Assembly: GCF_004349265.1 (NCBI RefSeq)
Contig: NZ_SMFL01000004.1
Location: 467,150 to 531,149 of the forward strand
Direction of reading: 5' to 3'
Source of the DNA: Dyadobacter psychrotolerans
GTDB lineage: Bacteria; Bacteroidota; Bacteroidia; Cytophagales; Spirosomataceae
DNA length: 64,000 nt
A program made the position numbers and the translations under genes. The notes under the pieces are model-generated. The model saw only the letters and a program-made list of their open reading frames with translations, did not search any database and was not told where the DNA came from. Below are positions 24,842 through 33,804 of this stretch, piece by piece. Positions within the stretch are counted from its first letter, which is position 1. Each line of letters starts with the position of its first letter.

Positions 24842-26362
24842 TTGACCAAGAAAACTTTACTGCTCTGTTTTTTTATTCTTTTGAAGTTTGGTCTGCACAC
24901 CATTCTCATAGCGCCGGAATACGATCTGCACCGGGACGAATATCTGCATCTGGACCAGGGTAAACATCTTGCGTGGGGATATTTGTCGGTTCCTCCGTTT
25001 ACCTCCTGGAATTCTTATCTGATTTTACTCTTTGGAAACGCAGAGTTTTGGGTTAAGTTTTTTCCTGTTCTTTATGGTGTGCTCACCATGGTTGTGGTTT
25101 GGAGAGCGATAGAAGCATTGGAAGGAAATCTTTTTGCACTTATTTTGGGAGCAAGTGCCATAACCTTTTCGGTTTTGTTGAGGATCAATTTGCTGTATCA
25201 ACCTAATTCCGTTGACATACTTGGCTGGACGCTGCTTTATTTTTGCGTTCTGAAATATATCAAAACAAAGCAAGATCAGTGGCTTTATATAGCAGCAGTT
25301 GTCTTTGGATTTGCCTTTTTGAATAAATATAATATTGTTTTTCTCCTGGCAGGACTGGCGCCTGCACTGTTACTGACAGAACATCGTAAGTTATTTCTAA
25401 ACAGGAAATTATTTGCTGCATTTCTCATTGGAATCCTGATCATCTTACCCAATCTGATCTGGCAGTACCAAAACAACTTTCCGGTCGTTCACCACATGAA
25501 GCTGCTTAGCAAAACGCAGCTTGTCAACGTGAGCAGAGTCGGGTTCCTGAGAGAGCAGCTGATTTATTTTCTGGGTTCTGTATTTGTCATCCTGGCGGCT
25601 TTCGTTTCATTTTTCGTTTATCAACCATTCAAAAAATACCGGATATTCTTCTGGTCCTTTGTTTTCACACTATCTCTTTTTACTTACATGAAAGCGAAGG
25701 GTTATTACGCAATCGGACTATATCCGGTGTTCATTTCTTTTGGTTCGGTGTATCTTGAATCTGTTTTTACCAAAAAGCTTTTGTGGCTGCGAGTAGTTTC
25801 GGTAGTTTTTGTATGGATATTGTTTATCCCGCTTCATCGCGTTGCTTTTCCTGTAAAAAGTCCTGACGCTATCGCTTTAAATTCAAAAGCTTATAAAGAT
25901 TTTGGTTTGCTTCGCTGGGAAGATGGGCAGGAGCACGATATCCCCCAGGATTTTGCAGATATGCTCGGATGGAAAGAACTGGCGGGAAAGGTGGATGCAG
26001 AATATGCAAAGATTGAGGACAAAAAGCACACGTTAATTCTCTGCGATAATTACGGACAGGCTGGGGCGATCAATTACTATTCGAAATATAAAAACATTCA
26101 GGCCGTCACGATGAATGCGGATTATATTAACTGGTTTCCAATTGAAGAGGAAATCAAAAACGTTATTCTGGTGCAAAATGCGGATGATGACGACAAAGAG
26201 CGGAAAAAGGAGCAGCCGTTATTTCACGAAGTACGCCTGAGAGGTAAAATTGAAAACCCTTACGCCCGCGAGAAGGGCACAAGCATCTATGTGCTTTTAG
26301 GCGCAAGGGTTTCCATTAATAAAATTCTGAAGTCGGATATGGAAGAAAACAGGTGGAAATAA
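24842..26362 (+). CDS. Glycosyltransferase family 39-like membrane protein
   Basis: A 506-residue integral membrane protein with about ten helices. The first extracytoplasmic loop has YDLHRDEYLHLDQGKHL, in which the Asp-Glu pair matches the catalytic loop of PMT/ArnT-type glycosyltransferases using lipid-linked sugars. FLNKYNIVFLL and AKGYYAIGLYPVF are also seen in Bacteroidota members. The first available start is a TTG at 24842, because an in-frame stop lies seven codons upstream and later ATGs would remove the first helix. The acceptor is unknown. Confidence 0.85.
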   Translation: MTKKTLLLCFFILLKFGLHTILIAPEYDLHRDEYLHLDQGKHLAWGYLSVPPFTSWNSYLILLFGNAEFWVKFFPVLYGVLTMVVVWRAIEALEGNLFALILGASAITFSVLLRINLLYQPNSVDILGWTLLYFCVLKYIKTKQDQWLYIAAVVFGFAFLNKYNIVFLLAGLAPALLLTEHRKLFLNRKLFAAFLIGILIILPNLIWQYQNNFPVVHHMKLLSKTQLVNVSRVGFLREQLIYFLGSVFVILAAFVSFFVYQPFKKYRIFFWSFVFTLSLFTYMKAKGYYAIGLYPVFISFGSVYLESVFTKKLLWLRVVSVVFVWILFIPLHRVAFPVKSPDAIALNSKAYKDFGLLRWEDGQEHDIPQDFADMLGWKELAGKVDAEYAKIEDKKHTLILCDNYGQAGAINYYSKYKNIQAVTMNADYINWFPIEEEIKNVILVQNADDDDKERKKEQPLFHEVRLRGKIENPYAREKGTSIYVLLGARVSINKILKSDMEENRWK

Positions 26363-26371
26363 CCCCTGGAT

Positions 26372-27100
26372 TTAAACCACTCCGTTCATTTTGTTGAACG
26401 TTGCGCGCAGTTCATCCGGTGCCGCTTTGTGCATGAGGTCACTAAAACCGAAAGTAAGTTCTGTTTGGCCTTGCTTCATTTGCTCGAAAATCGCATCAAT
26501 AAAAGCGCTTACCGGCGGCGCAGTGTCATGAAGGCCTTTTCCACCCAGGTCCGTGTTGAGCGCCGGCGGGATCATTTCAATTACTTCAATTCCTTTGCTT
26601 TTAACAAGCTCGCGCAGCGAAAGCGTGAAGGAATGAAAAAAGGCTTTGGTCGCTGAATAGACCGGGACCTTTGTTAATGGCACAAAGGATAATCCGGATG
26701 TGACATTTACGATCGATTTGAGCGAAGGGAGGGTTACAAACAGGGAAGTAAGATGAATTGGAGCTTCAATGTTAATTGAAATTTCCTGCTGCGCACGCTT
26801 GAAAAAGTCTTCGTCGGTAACAGACATCCAGTTTTGCATGCCGGCGTTGTTGATCAAGACAGATAAATCGGCATGTTCCTCAGAGATCCATTTATGTAGC
26901 TCTTCACGCTCTTCAGACACCGACAAGTCACAGACTTTTGTGATTACAGAAGGGTATTTATCCGATACCTCTTTGAGTACAGATTCTCGCCTGCCGCAAA
27001 TAATAACCGTGTTATTTTCTCTTACAAATCTTTCGGTAAGTCCTAAACCGATACCTGATGCTCCGCCGGTTATTAAAATTTTGTTGTTTGAAATATTCAT
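26372..27100 (-). CDS. SDR family oxidoreductase (DltE-like)
   Basis: A 242-residue short-chain dehydrogenase. The cofactor motif is TGGASGIGLG at residues 11-20, followed by INNAGMQ and the catalytic S-Y-x3-K (VTSGLSF and VYSATKAFF). It resembles the DltE-type branch. The substrate is unknown. It ends ten bases beyond the convergent GT39-like gene without a clear terminator. Confidence 0.9.
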   Translation of the reverse strand: MNISNNKILITGGASGIGLGLTERFVRENNTVIICGRRESVLKEVSDKYPSVITKVCDLSVSEEREELHKWISEEHADLSVLINNAGMQNWMSVTDEDFFKRAQQEISINIEAPIHLTSLFVTLPSLKSIVNVTSGLSFVPLTKVPVYSATKAFFHSFTLSLRELVKSKGIEVIEMIPPALNTDLGGKGLHDTAPPVSAFIDAIFEQMKQGQTELTFGFSDLMHKAAPDELRATFNKMNGVV

Positions 27101-27254
27101 GTTTTTGATTTTAGCAGTGATTACTGATAGTCTTATTTTTTGGTTTTACCTGACAAAAGTACACCAGTTGGTTAGCTGCTCTATTGCAGTAATCAAATCA
27201 TTTCTTGCGAACTTCAAATAATCGGTCCGAAAGAATCTTCGTCCGTAATAAAAA

Positions 27255-27590
27255 CTATTTTTTAGATGCCTTTGCCTCCGGATTAAACTTTAAGCATAAG
27301 CCGATCCAGTAATTAAAATCCTCACGGTTTTTCATGCCGTCTTCGTTAACATAAACATAGCCATTCATAGGCTTACCATTGAATGTCATCTCTTCGCAAC
27401 CGGGCTTTTCCAATGCATTGTTATACATGCTCTTGCCGATTCGGCACATCAGCTTATCGCCTGCCACACCAACACACATCTTTGAATTAACCATGTAACA
27501 AACGCCGCCGAACATGTACTTTTCAGTTACGTTATCCACATCGCAAAGCGCCTCACGAATCCGGTCGCTCAGTTTTTCATTAAATGCCAT
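27255..27590 (-). CDS. TfoX/Sxy N-terminal domain protein
   Basis: A 111-residue protein with the TfoX N-terminal domain pattern: a first helix (DRIREALCDVDNVTEK), then KYMFGGVCYMVNSKMCVGV, and a lysine-rich end. Family members range from competence regulators to small stand-alone proteins of unknown role; this short form belongs to the latter. I start at the ATG at 27590; the frame extends to 27614. Confidence 0.88.
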   Translation of the reverse strand: MAFNEKLSDRIREALCDVDNVTEKYMFGGVCYMVNSKMCVGVAGDKLMCRIGKSMYNNALEKPGCEEMTFNGKPMNGYVYVNEDGMKNREDFNYWIGLCLKFNPEAKASKK

Positions 27591-28085
27591 TGCGTATTCG
27601 TTTAGTAAAGGCAAAATGAAATTTAGTTCTAAAGTATTACTTGAAGAAATCGTTTGCCGATATTTTGAAAAAGAGATACAGTGTAGAATGGAATGATAGT
27701 AAGTGCAATCTCATCACCTTTTAAACTATGAGGCAGGAGTTAACTTTCACAAATTCGTTAACCATAGACTTCAAATAATCGGGATATTCAAAACCTGAAA
27801 ATTTTACCGTACACGTCTACCGAATATAAAGGCACGCTGCTTGTACTTTCTCACCACGCATATTTTACAAGTCAGATTAATAATAAAGATAGGATGATCA
27901 TCTGGTTTAATCCGACAGCTTTTTCACTAAAAAACTAACACTTACCGAATTGTACACATAACCATGCAAGTGCGCAAACCGGTAAAGAATCAAAGCGCCA
28001 TTTTGGCTACACCAAAACTCCATTTGGCTACTTCGACCGCTTTTCAACCAGCCACCTTTGTGATGTAAATTTTAAACAGCAAAAA
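27591..28085. other. Intergenic region with operator-like repeats
   Basis: About 500 bases between divergent genes. It holds two similar direct repeats just before the SDR operon, listed separately. Short open frames in it look non-coding. Confidence 0.45.
27998..28031 (+). promoter_or_regulatory. Paired direct repeats, possible AraC-type operator
   Basis: CCATTTTGGCTAC at 27998-28010 and CCATTTGGCTAC at 28020-28031 are nearly identical and about 22 bases apart, two helical turns. They lie 55-90 bases before the SDR start codon. The operon downstream encodes an AraC-family protein, whose binding sites usually come as such direct pairs. Confidence 0.5.
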
Positions 28086-28904
28086 ATGAAAACCATTTTC
28101 ATCACAGGTGCTTCCACAGGTTTAGGAAAAGCCACCGCCAGATTATTTCATGCCAAAGGGTGGAATGTAATTGCTACCATGAGAAACCCGGAAAAAGAAA
28201 CGGAATTGCAGTTTCTTACCAATGTGACACTGCTTCCCCTGGACGTAACAAATGTTTCCCAGATTGAAAGTACAATAGCGGAAGCACTGAAAACCGCTAA
28301 GATCGACGTTGTATTTAACAATGCCGGTTATGGGCTTGTAGGTGCATTGGAGTCTTATTCGGATGATCAGATTACCAAACAAATAGAAACCAACCTTACC
28401 GGCGTTTTGCGTGTAATAAAATCATTTATTCCTTATTTCAGGACCCAAAGAAATGGATTATTTATCACGACCACTTCGGTTTGCGGCTTTTCATCCAACC
28501 CTTTGTCTCCGGTTTACAACGCGACCAAATGGGCTCTGGAAGGGTTCAGCGAAAGTATTTCATACGATCTGGCGCAGTTTAACATTGGTATTAAAACAGT
28601 TGCTCCGGGAGGAATTAAAAGTGATTTTATTAACGGGATGCAGGCTGTTGTTGATAAAGACTACGACAGTTTGAATACACGTTTGGGTGAACTGTTTTCT
28701 GACGGAACTTTGATCGAATTTACAGAAGCAGAGGCGATTGCGGAAGTTGTTTATGAAGCTGCCGTTGATGGAAAGGACCAATTGAGATACCTTGCAGGCA
28801 ATGATGCAGTTAAGATCGCAGGGCAGCGAATTGAAATGGGAAGTGAAATTTTCAGAATAAAACTCAGGAAAAAACTTAATCTATCTGCACCAGAACTAAA
28901 CTAA
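28086..28904 (+). CDS. SDR family oxidoreductase
   Basis: A 272-residue short-chain dehydrogenase. The cofactor motif is TGASTGLGKAT at residues 6-16, with FNNAGYGLVG and the catalytic S-Y-x3-K seen as TTSVCGF and VYNATKWAL. It is the first gene of a four-gene row (SDR, ABM-like, AraC, MazG-like) with gaps of only a few to about 20 bases, so its substrate may be what the AraC-family protein senses. The substrate is unknown. Confidence 0.92.
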   Translation: MKTIFITGASTGLGKATARLFHAKGWNVIATMRNPEKETELQFLTNVTLLPLDVTNVSQIESTIAEALKTAKIDVVFNNAGYGLVGALESYSDDQITKQIETNLTGVLRVIKSFIPYFRTQRNGLFITTTSVCGFSSNPLSPVYNATKWALEGFSESISYDLAQFNIGIKTVAPGGIKSDFINGMQAVVDKDYDSLNTRLGELFSDGTLIEFTEAEAIAEVVYEAAVDGKDQLRYLAGNDAVKIAGQRIEMGSEIFRIKLRKKLNLSAPELN

Positions 28905-28907
28905 ACC

Positions 28908-29222
28908 ATGAAAAAATCCGAAGTTATAGAAATCACAACATTTAAACTCAACGGCTATACTTGTAAGCAGTTTATAGAAGCTAATGTGGAAATTGATCAG
29001 TTTCTGAAACGTCAGCCGGGATTTCAGTCCAGAAAAATAATGCAGCAAAAAGACGGGACAGTTGTGGATATGCTCATTTGGGGAACCGTCGAAAATGGTA
29101 CCGAATCAATGCACAGGCTTATGGACGAGCTTAGCGATTCGCCGGTGCATAACATGATCAATCAGAATACGGTATCCTGGAACATTGGCGTAGTTGAGCA
29201 TGCTCTGGAAATTAACGCGTAG
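28908..29222 (+). CDS. Small ABM-like (ferredoxin-fold) protein
   Basis: A 104-residue cytosolic protein starting three bases after the SDR stop. Its pattern of strand, helix with PGFQSRKIMQQKDGTVVDMLIWG, and second helix suggests the dimeric alpha/beta barrel of antibiotic-biosynthesis-monooxygenase-like proteins. No cofactor site is evident, as is usual for this family. It probably works with the neighbouring SDR on the same compound; this is inference from the operon. Confidence 0.75.
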   Translation: MKKSEVIEITTFKLNGYTCKQFIEANVEIDQFLKRQPGFQSRKIMQQKDGTVVDMLIWGTVENGTESMHRLMDELSDSPVHNMINQNTVSWNIGVVEHALEINA

Positions 29223-29242
29223 TAATGTTGTAAATTTGTAAA

Positions 29243-30166
29243 ATGAAAAACGAAAGCGGCCGTCCGCATAAATTCAGTTCCATATCCGGTCTGCACAGGG
29301 CACTTGGTTTGCCAAAACCACTGCATCCGCTGATAAGCCTTGTAAATTATGCCATGATAACCACCCCGGCTTCCGAACTGCCGCAAACACTGCTGCTGGA
29401 TTTTTATAAAATATCATATAAAACCAAGCTGCAGGGAAAGATAAAGTACGGGCAGCATTATTATGATTTTGATGAAGGCGGCATTTCATTTGTGTCTCCC
29501 AATCAGATCATTGCTGCTTCGGAGGATGAAAAAGATTACTCCGGTTATACGCTGCTAATTCATCCGGACTTTCTCAGAAGCTATTCCCTGGCAAAAACAA
29601 TCCTGCAATACGGATTCTTTTCCTACTCGGCCAACGAGGCGTTGTATTTGTCGGAAAAGGAGAAAAAAACGATTTCAGAAGTTTTTGAACATATTTTGCT
29701 CGAACTGAACGGTGCGATCGATGACTTCAGTCAGGATGTAATTATCTCGCACATCGAAGTACTGCTCAATTACAGTAACCGGTTTTATAAAAGACAGTTT
29801 ATTACCCGAAAAGCGGCCAACCACGATATACTGACCAAGTTGGAAGAGATGCTGAACCATTACTTTAATGATAAAGAATCGCTGATGAAGGGGCTGCCGA
29901 CGGTTCAATATCTTGCCGATAAACTGAATCTTTCGCCAAGGTATCTGGGTGATCTGCTTCGTTCGCTTACCGGGCTAAATACCCAACAGCATATTCACGA
30001 AAAACTTATTGAAAAGGCCAAGCAGTATCTGACATCAGACAATCTGAGTGTTGCCGAGGTCGCATATCAGCTGGGTTTCGAGCATCCCCAATCGTTTAAT
30101 AAAATTTTCAAAAAGAAAACAAATCTTACGCCTGTCGAATTTAAACATACTTTCAACAAAAACTGA
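29243..30166 (+). CDS. AraC family transcriptional regulator
   Basis: A 307-residue regulator. The N-terminal 190 residues are a ligand-binding-like domain (GQHYYDFDEGGISFVSPNQI). The C-terminal 100 residues carry two helix-turn-helix motifs, with VQYLADKLNLSPRYLGDLLR in the first and VAYQLGFEHPQSFNKIFKKK in the second. It probably controls its own operon through the paired repeats near 28.0 kb. Confidence 0.93.
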   Translation: MKNESGRPHKFSSISGLHRALGLPKPLHPLISLVNYAMITTPASELPQTLLLDFYKISYKTKLQGKIKYGQHYYDFDEGGISFVSPNQIIAASEDEKDYSGYTLLIHPDFLRSYSLAKTILQYGFFSYSANEALYLSEKEKKTISEVFEHILLELNGAIDDFSQDVIISHIEVLLNYSNRFYKRQFITRKAANHDILTKLEEMLNHYFNDKESLMKGLPTVQYLADKLNLSPRYLGDLLRSLTGLNTQQHIHEKLIEKAKQYLTSDNLSVAEVAYQLGFEHPQSFNKIFKKKTNLTPVEFKHTFNKN

Positions 30167-30173
30167 AACCATC

Positions 30174-30497
30174 ATGAAAGATCTGGATTTAAAGCAAATA
30201 AAAGAGCGCTCTGTCAAAATCAGACAGAGCTATCATAAGCTGGAAAAGCAACACCATGGCAGCGAATGGACGGTGGAGGAAGATGCACTTGCATTTCTTA
30301 CCGACGCGGGCCTGGTTGGCAGGCTGGCCATGTCTCAACAGGGACGCTGGCCCAAAGGAGCTCAGACCGTGCCTGAACTCGAACATAAACTGGGTGAATG
30401 TATTTGGTGGCTCACCATACTTGCTGAAAGAATGGGTTTGGATATCAACGATGTTACCGAAAAATTTCTGACCAAAACGGAGAAATTATTGGAATAG
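30174..30497 (+). CDS. MazG-like nucleotide pyrophosphohydrolase family protein
   Basis: A 107-residue protein with an all-helical MazG-like pattern: EEDALAFLTDAGLVGRLAMS in the first part and ELEHKLGECIWWLTILAERM in the second, with acidic residues that would bind magnesium. Family enzymes hydrolyse non-canonical nucleoside triphosphates. I start at the ATG at 30174, seven bases after the AraC stop, so it is likely the last gene of the operon. The frame runs further upstream but overlaps the AraC gene. Confidence 0.85.
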   Translation: MKDLDLKQIKERSVKIRQSYHKLEKQHHGSEWTVEEDALAFLTDAGLVGRLAMSQQGRWPKGAQTVPELEHKLGECIWWLTILAERMGLDINDVTEKFLTKTEKLLE

Positions 30498-30514
30498 TTT
30501 ATAAATGTAACGGC

Positions 30515-30922
30515 TTATTTAGCTGTTATTACCGACTTCCCAAATCGCCCCCAGGCTGTAAATGCAGCAATCAGCGCAAAGACTATATTCACTCCGATTT
30601 GGGATGTCTCTCCTCTGACAATATGGAATAGTGCTGCGCATAACATTAGCACAATTATAGATACTGCTGCAATTGGAGTAAGAATCGGTTTAATTCGGAG
30701 CAGCGAGGGTAATAACAATCCGAGTGCTCCTAACATATCAGAAAATCCGGTAAATTGGACCAGAACGACCGGCGTCTGGCCAACCCAGGGCCACATTTGT
30801 GCTAATTCATTGACCGGTGTTAATAACTTGGTCAGTGCCGACCATGTAAGCGTGATGGCCAGCAGCCATTGTGCGGCCCAGAGTAACGTGTTAATGCTTT
30901 TTGAAGAACTTACTGTTGTCAT
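30515..30922 (-). CDS. DoxX-like membrane protein
   Basis: A 135-residue inner-membrane protein with four hydrophobic helices. The start of the family pattern is seen in LLWAAQWLLAITLTWSALTKL and the middle in FTGFSDMLGALGLLLPSLL. It is divergent from an HxlR regulator with a paired palindrome between them, so it is the likely target gene. I start at the ATG at 30922. Function is unknown; DoxX-like proteins are linked to redox or quinone-related stress. Confidence 0.85.
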   Translation of the reverse strand: MTTVSSSKSINTLLWAAQWLLAITLTWSALTKLLTPVNELAQMWPWVGQTPVVLVQFTGFSDMLGALGLLLPSLLRIKPILTPIAAVSIIVLMLCAALFHIVRGETSQIGVNIVFALIAAFTAWGRFGKSVITAK

Positions 30923-30981
30923 AAAATGATTGTTTTTTGATCGAAGCAAAAGTATTTATATTTGCTATCTCTGATATAGTA

Positions 30982-31014
30982 CTATCCGGTTGGATAGCGA
31001 TATCCGCTAGGATA
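30982..31014. promoter_or_regulatory. Paired palindromic operator between HxlR and DoxX genes
   Basis: CTATCC-GGTT-GGATAG at 30982-30997 and TATCC-GCTA-GGATA at 31001-31014 are two copies of the same palindrome with centres 18 bases apart. They lie in the 129-base region between the divergent genes, which is where an HxlR dimer pair would bind. Confidence 0.75.
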
Positions 31015-31051
31015 GTATCGTAAATGATGTTCTGTATAAAACAAAAACAAC

Positions 31052-31390
31052 ATGCTGACAAGTGATGATTGCCCGGAAAATGTACTTGCCATTAAAGATG
31101 CACTGGAGGCGCTTGAAGGACGATGGAAACTACTTATTCTGCTGTCTCTGTCCGCAGGCAACAAACGCTTCAAACAAATATCTAAGGAGATTCACAGTAT
31201 TACAGATAAAATGCTCTCCAAGGAATTGAAAATCCTCGAATCCAATAAATTGGTAAAAAGATCGGTGTATGATACCTTTCCACCGACGGTTGAGTATTCC
31301 ATTACTGAACACGGCAAATCTGTGGAAAAGGTTTTGGATGTTTTATATCAATGGGGAATGCAGCACCGAAAAGAGGTCATGGGAAATTAA
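31052..31390 (+). CDS. HxlR family transcriptional regulator
   Basis: A 112-residue winged-helix regulator with the HxlR signature LEGRWKLLILLSLSAGNKRF near residues 23-42 and ITDKMLSKELKILESNKLV in the recognition and following helices. A Cys at position 7 (DDCPEN) lies near the N-terminus, where redox- or aldehyde-sensing HxlR proteins often keep their sensing cysteine. It probably represses the divergent DoxX-like gene and itself. Confidence 0.94.
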   Translation: MLTSDDCPENVLAIKDALEALEGRWKLLILLSLSAGNKRFKQISKEIHSITDKMLSKELKILESNKLVKRSVYDTFPPTVEYSITEHGKSVEKVLDVLYQWGMQHRKEVMGN

Positions 31391-31394
31391 CCGC

Positions 31395-31832
31395 TTACAG
31401 GTCCCTGCACTCACTTTCCAAAATTCCGAAAACTAATTTCGGAGGAGTTCCCCATTTCTGGATAGAAGTGTCCGAAAGAAGTGGGTAACCCGATGAAAAG
31501 CCGCCGTATTCACCGGTGATTATAGCTGCAATAATCTCACTGATTTTCGTGTGCCGGATCATGTAGGCACACATGATGCAAGGTTCATGAGTAGTGTACA
31601 GGACACATCCCGACAAATCCTGAGTTTGCAGAAACTGCGATGCACTCCTTAACGCCTCAATTTCAGCATGAAAACTGATGTCCAGATGTGCTTTCCCGGC
31701 CTCGATACCTTCGCCAATTATAACTCCGTCTTTTACGATAATAGCACCAACGGGACTTTCACCATTGCTTTTGGCGATTTTGGCCAGTTCAATACATCTC
31801 TGCATGAAATAGTCATGTCCTTCATTATTCAT
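31395..31832 (-). CDS. Nucleoside deaminase (CDA/TadA-like superfamily)
   Basis: A 145-residue zinc-dependent deaminase. The zinc motif is seen in FHAEIEALRSA and EPCIMCAYMIRHTKI, giving H-A-E and P-C-x2-C. The core is of the guanine/cytosine deaminase or TadA-like group; the substrate is uncertain. I start at the ATG at 31832, and the frame extends to 31877. It is convergent with the HxlR gene. Confidence 0.9.
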   Translation of the reverse strand: MNNEGHDYFMQRCIELAKIAKSNGESPVGAIIVKDGVIIGEGIEAGKAHLDISFHAEIEALRSASQFLQTQDLSGCVLYTTHEPCIMCAYMIRHTKISEIIAAIITGEYGGFSSGYPLLSDTSIQKWGTPPKLVFGILESECRDL

Positions 31833-32048
31833 TTTTATTCGCATTTGAAGCACATTTGTTAAAGATGCAATTAACAAACTTTGGTTTTAAAAATCATTTA
31901 TTCCGATTTGTTCCTTGTTCAACCCAGCACGTTGATACAGGATATTCAGCTGGTGTGTATAAAGCAGGGATCAACCGGGCATGATATTTATTCCGGGATG
32001 TTTATTCACAGTTTACACTTCTTTCCTGTTAAAGAGCAAATTTGTTTT

Positions 32049-33536
32049 ATGGATAATTACACAATGCTTCAGTTTTTTGAATGGTATTACCCGGCTGACG
32101 GAAGTCTTTGGGCACATTTCAAAAATGAAGCAGTCCGGCTGAAAAGTTTGGGTATTGATTCGGTTTGGCTTCCGCCGGCACACAAGGGAATGGCAGGTGA
32201 TCGGGCCTCCGGTTATGATTCTTACGATCTGTATGACTTGGGTGAATTCGATCAGAAGGGTTCGGTTCGTACAAAATATGGGACGAAGCAGGAGTATATT
32301 GATGCGGTAAAAGCAGGCAAAGAGGCCGGGCTTGCGGTATATGCAGATATTGTCCTTAACCATATGGGAGGAGGAGATGAAAAGGAGAAGGTAATGGTAA
32401 AAATGGTTGAGCCTGATAACAGAAATGAATTTATCAGCGAGGCATTTGAAATTGAAGCTTATACCAAATTCACTTTTCCTGGCAGAGAAGGTCAGTACTC
32501 TGAATTCCAGTGGGATTATCAATGTTTCTCAGGAGTAGATTACAATGCTTCAACTCAGGAAACTGCAATATACTCTATCCAAAACCAATACGGTGACGGC
32601 TGGCAGGATGTGCTTGATCTGGAAAACGGTAACTACGATTACCTAATGCTGTCAGACATCGAATTCAGAAACCCACATGTTCGGGAAGAACTCACTCGAT
32701 GGGGTGAGTGGTTTTATGAAACAGTTGGATTTGACGGTTTTCGCCTGGATGCGATCAAACACATGGATCCTCAGTTTTTTAACGAATGGCTTGATCATTT
32801 GCGAAATAAATATGGAAATGAATTCTTTACTGTTGGTGAATACTGGGCGCCGTATGATCTTCAGTCAATTCTGGATTATATTGATGCATCCGGCGGCAGA
32901 GTATCGCTTTTTGATGCCCCTTTACAGGCTAATTTTTTCAGGGCGTCTAAGGAAAATGCCGACTATAACCTGACAACCATACTCGACGGTACACTTGTGC
33001 AGGTATGTCCACAGCTGGCAGTAACACTTGTGGAAAATCATGATACGCAGCCGCTTCAATCACTGGAGCAAACTGTCGAAGGCTGGTTCAGACCAATCGC
33101 ATATGCTTTAATATTATTCAGACAGGATGGTTACCCGTGTATTTTTTATACGGATTTGTATGGTTCAAAATATCAGGATACGGGAAATGACGGAGAGGAA
33201 CACGAGATAACACTCGAAAAGTTGGACCAGCTTGAAACCATGCTCTACTTTAGAAAGCATCGTGCTTATGGCGCGCAGAATGATTATTTTGATGAACCTA
33301 ACTGTATCGGCTGGACAAGAGAGGGCGACGACGAGCACGAAAACTCAGGCTGTGCCGTCATTATTTCGAATAGCGAGGAAACAGCAAAGACGATGCATTT
33401 GGGAGAACGTAATGCAGATAAAGTTTTTGTTGATTATCTCGGCCATGTTGAGGATGAAATAGTAATTGGGCCCGATGGCTCTGCGGAATTCAAAGTAAAA
33501 GGCAGATCTGTTTCCTTGTGGGCTGAAAAGATGTAG
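32049..33536 (+). CDS. Alpha-amylase, GH13 (GH13_5-like, cytoplasmic)
   Basis: A 495-residue alpha-amylase. The four conserved regions are visible as DIVLNHMGGG (I), GFRLDAIKHM with the nucleophile Asp (II), FTVGEYW with the acid/base Glu (III) and TLVENHDTQP (IV). The order and spacing match the AmyS-like GH13_5 group, which cleaves alpha-1,4 glucans. No signal peptide follows the chosen ATG (MDNYTMLQFFEWYYP), so it is probably cytoplasmic. The frame runs upstream to 31881 but those residues do not look like coding sequence of this family. A terminator follows at 33.6 kb. Confidence 0.93.
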   Translation: MDNYTMLQFFEWYYPADGSLWAHFKNEAVRLKSLGIDSVWLPPAHKGMAGDRASGYDSYDLYDLGEFDQKGSVRTKYGTKQEYIDAVKAGKEAGLAVYADIVLNHMGGGDEKEKVMVKMVEPDNRNEFISEAFEIEAYTKFTFPGREGQYSEFQWDYQCFSGVDYNASTQETAIYSIQNQYGDGWQDVLDLENGNYDYLMLSDIEFRNPHVREELTRWGEWFYETVGFDGFRLDAIKHMDPQFFNEWLDHLRNKYGNEFFTVGEYWAPYDLQSILDYIDASGGRVSLFDAPLQANFFRASKENADYNLTTILDGTLVQVCPQLAVTLVENHDTQPLQSLEQTVEGWFRPIAYALILFRQDGYPCIFYTDLYGSKYQDTGNDGEEHEITLEKLDQLETMLYFRKHRAYGAQNDYFDEPNCIGWTREGDDEHENSGCAVIISNSEETAKTMHLGERNADKVFVDYLGHVEDEIVIGPDGSAEFKVKGRSVSLWAEKM

Positions 33537-33599
33537 GCATTTTAATAGCTTTTCGATTTTACCGGGGATTTTCCGGACAGTCTTCAAAAGACGAGCTTT

Positions 33600-33636
33600 A
33601 AATTGGTTTCTCCACTCAGGGGAAACCAATTTTTGC
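33600..33636 (+). terminator. Terminator after alpha-amylase gene
   Basis: AAATTGGTTTC with CC pairs with GG and GAAACCAATTT around a short loop, followed by a T-run. It begins about 65 bases after the amylase stop. Confidence 0.8.
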
Positions 33637-33804
33637 TTGTTATCAGGTGATTATGTTTTCTTTTTGTTATATTTCTGCTTAAAGCACGAGATGGTGTTTG
33701 AATAGGTTTCAACATGTATCACACTGCTAATCCAACGCTAAGATCTTTTCCGTGAATCCTAATTTGCAGTTGGAATAGATAGCCCACTTTAAATAAAAAG
33801 ATCT

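Noticed and set aside
31881-32048. N-terminal extension of the alpha-amylase open frame
   Set aside because: The residues do not form a signal peptide or family sequence; the GH13 protein begins naturally at 32049.
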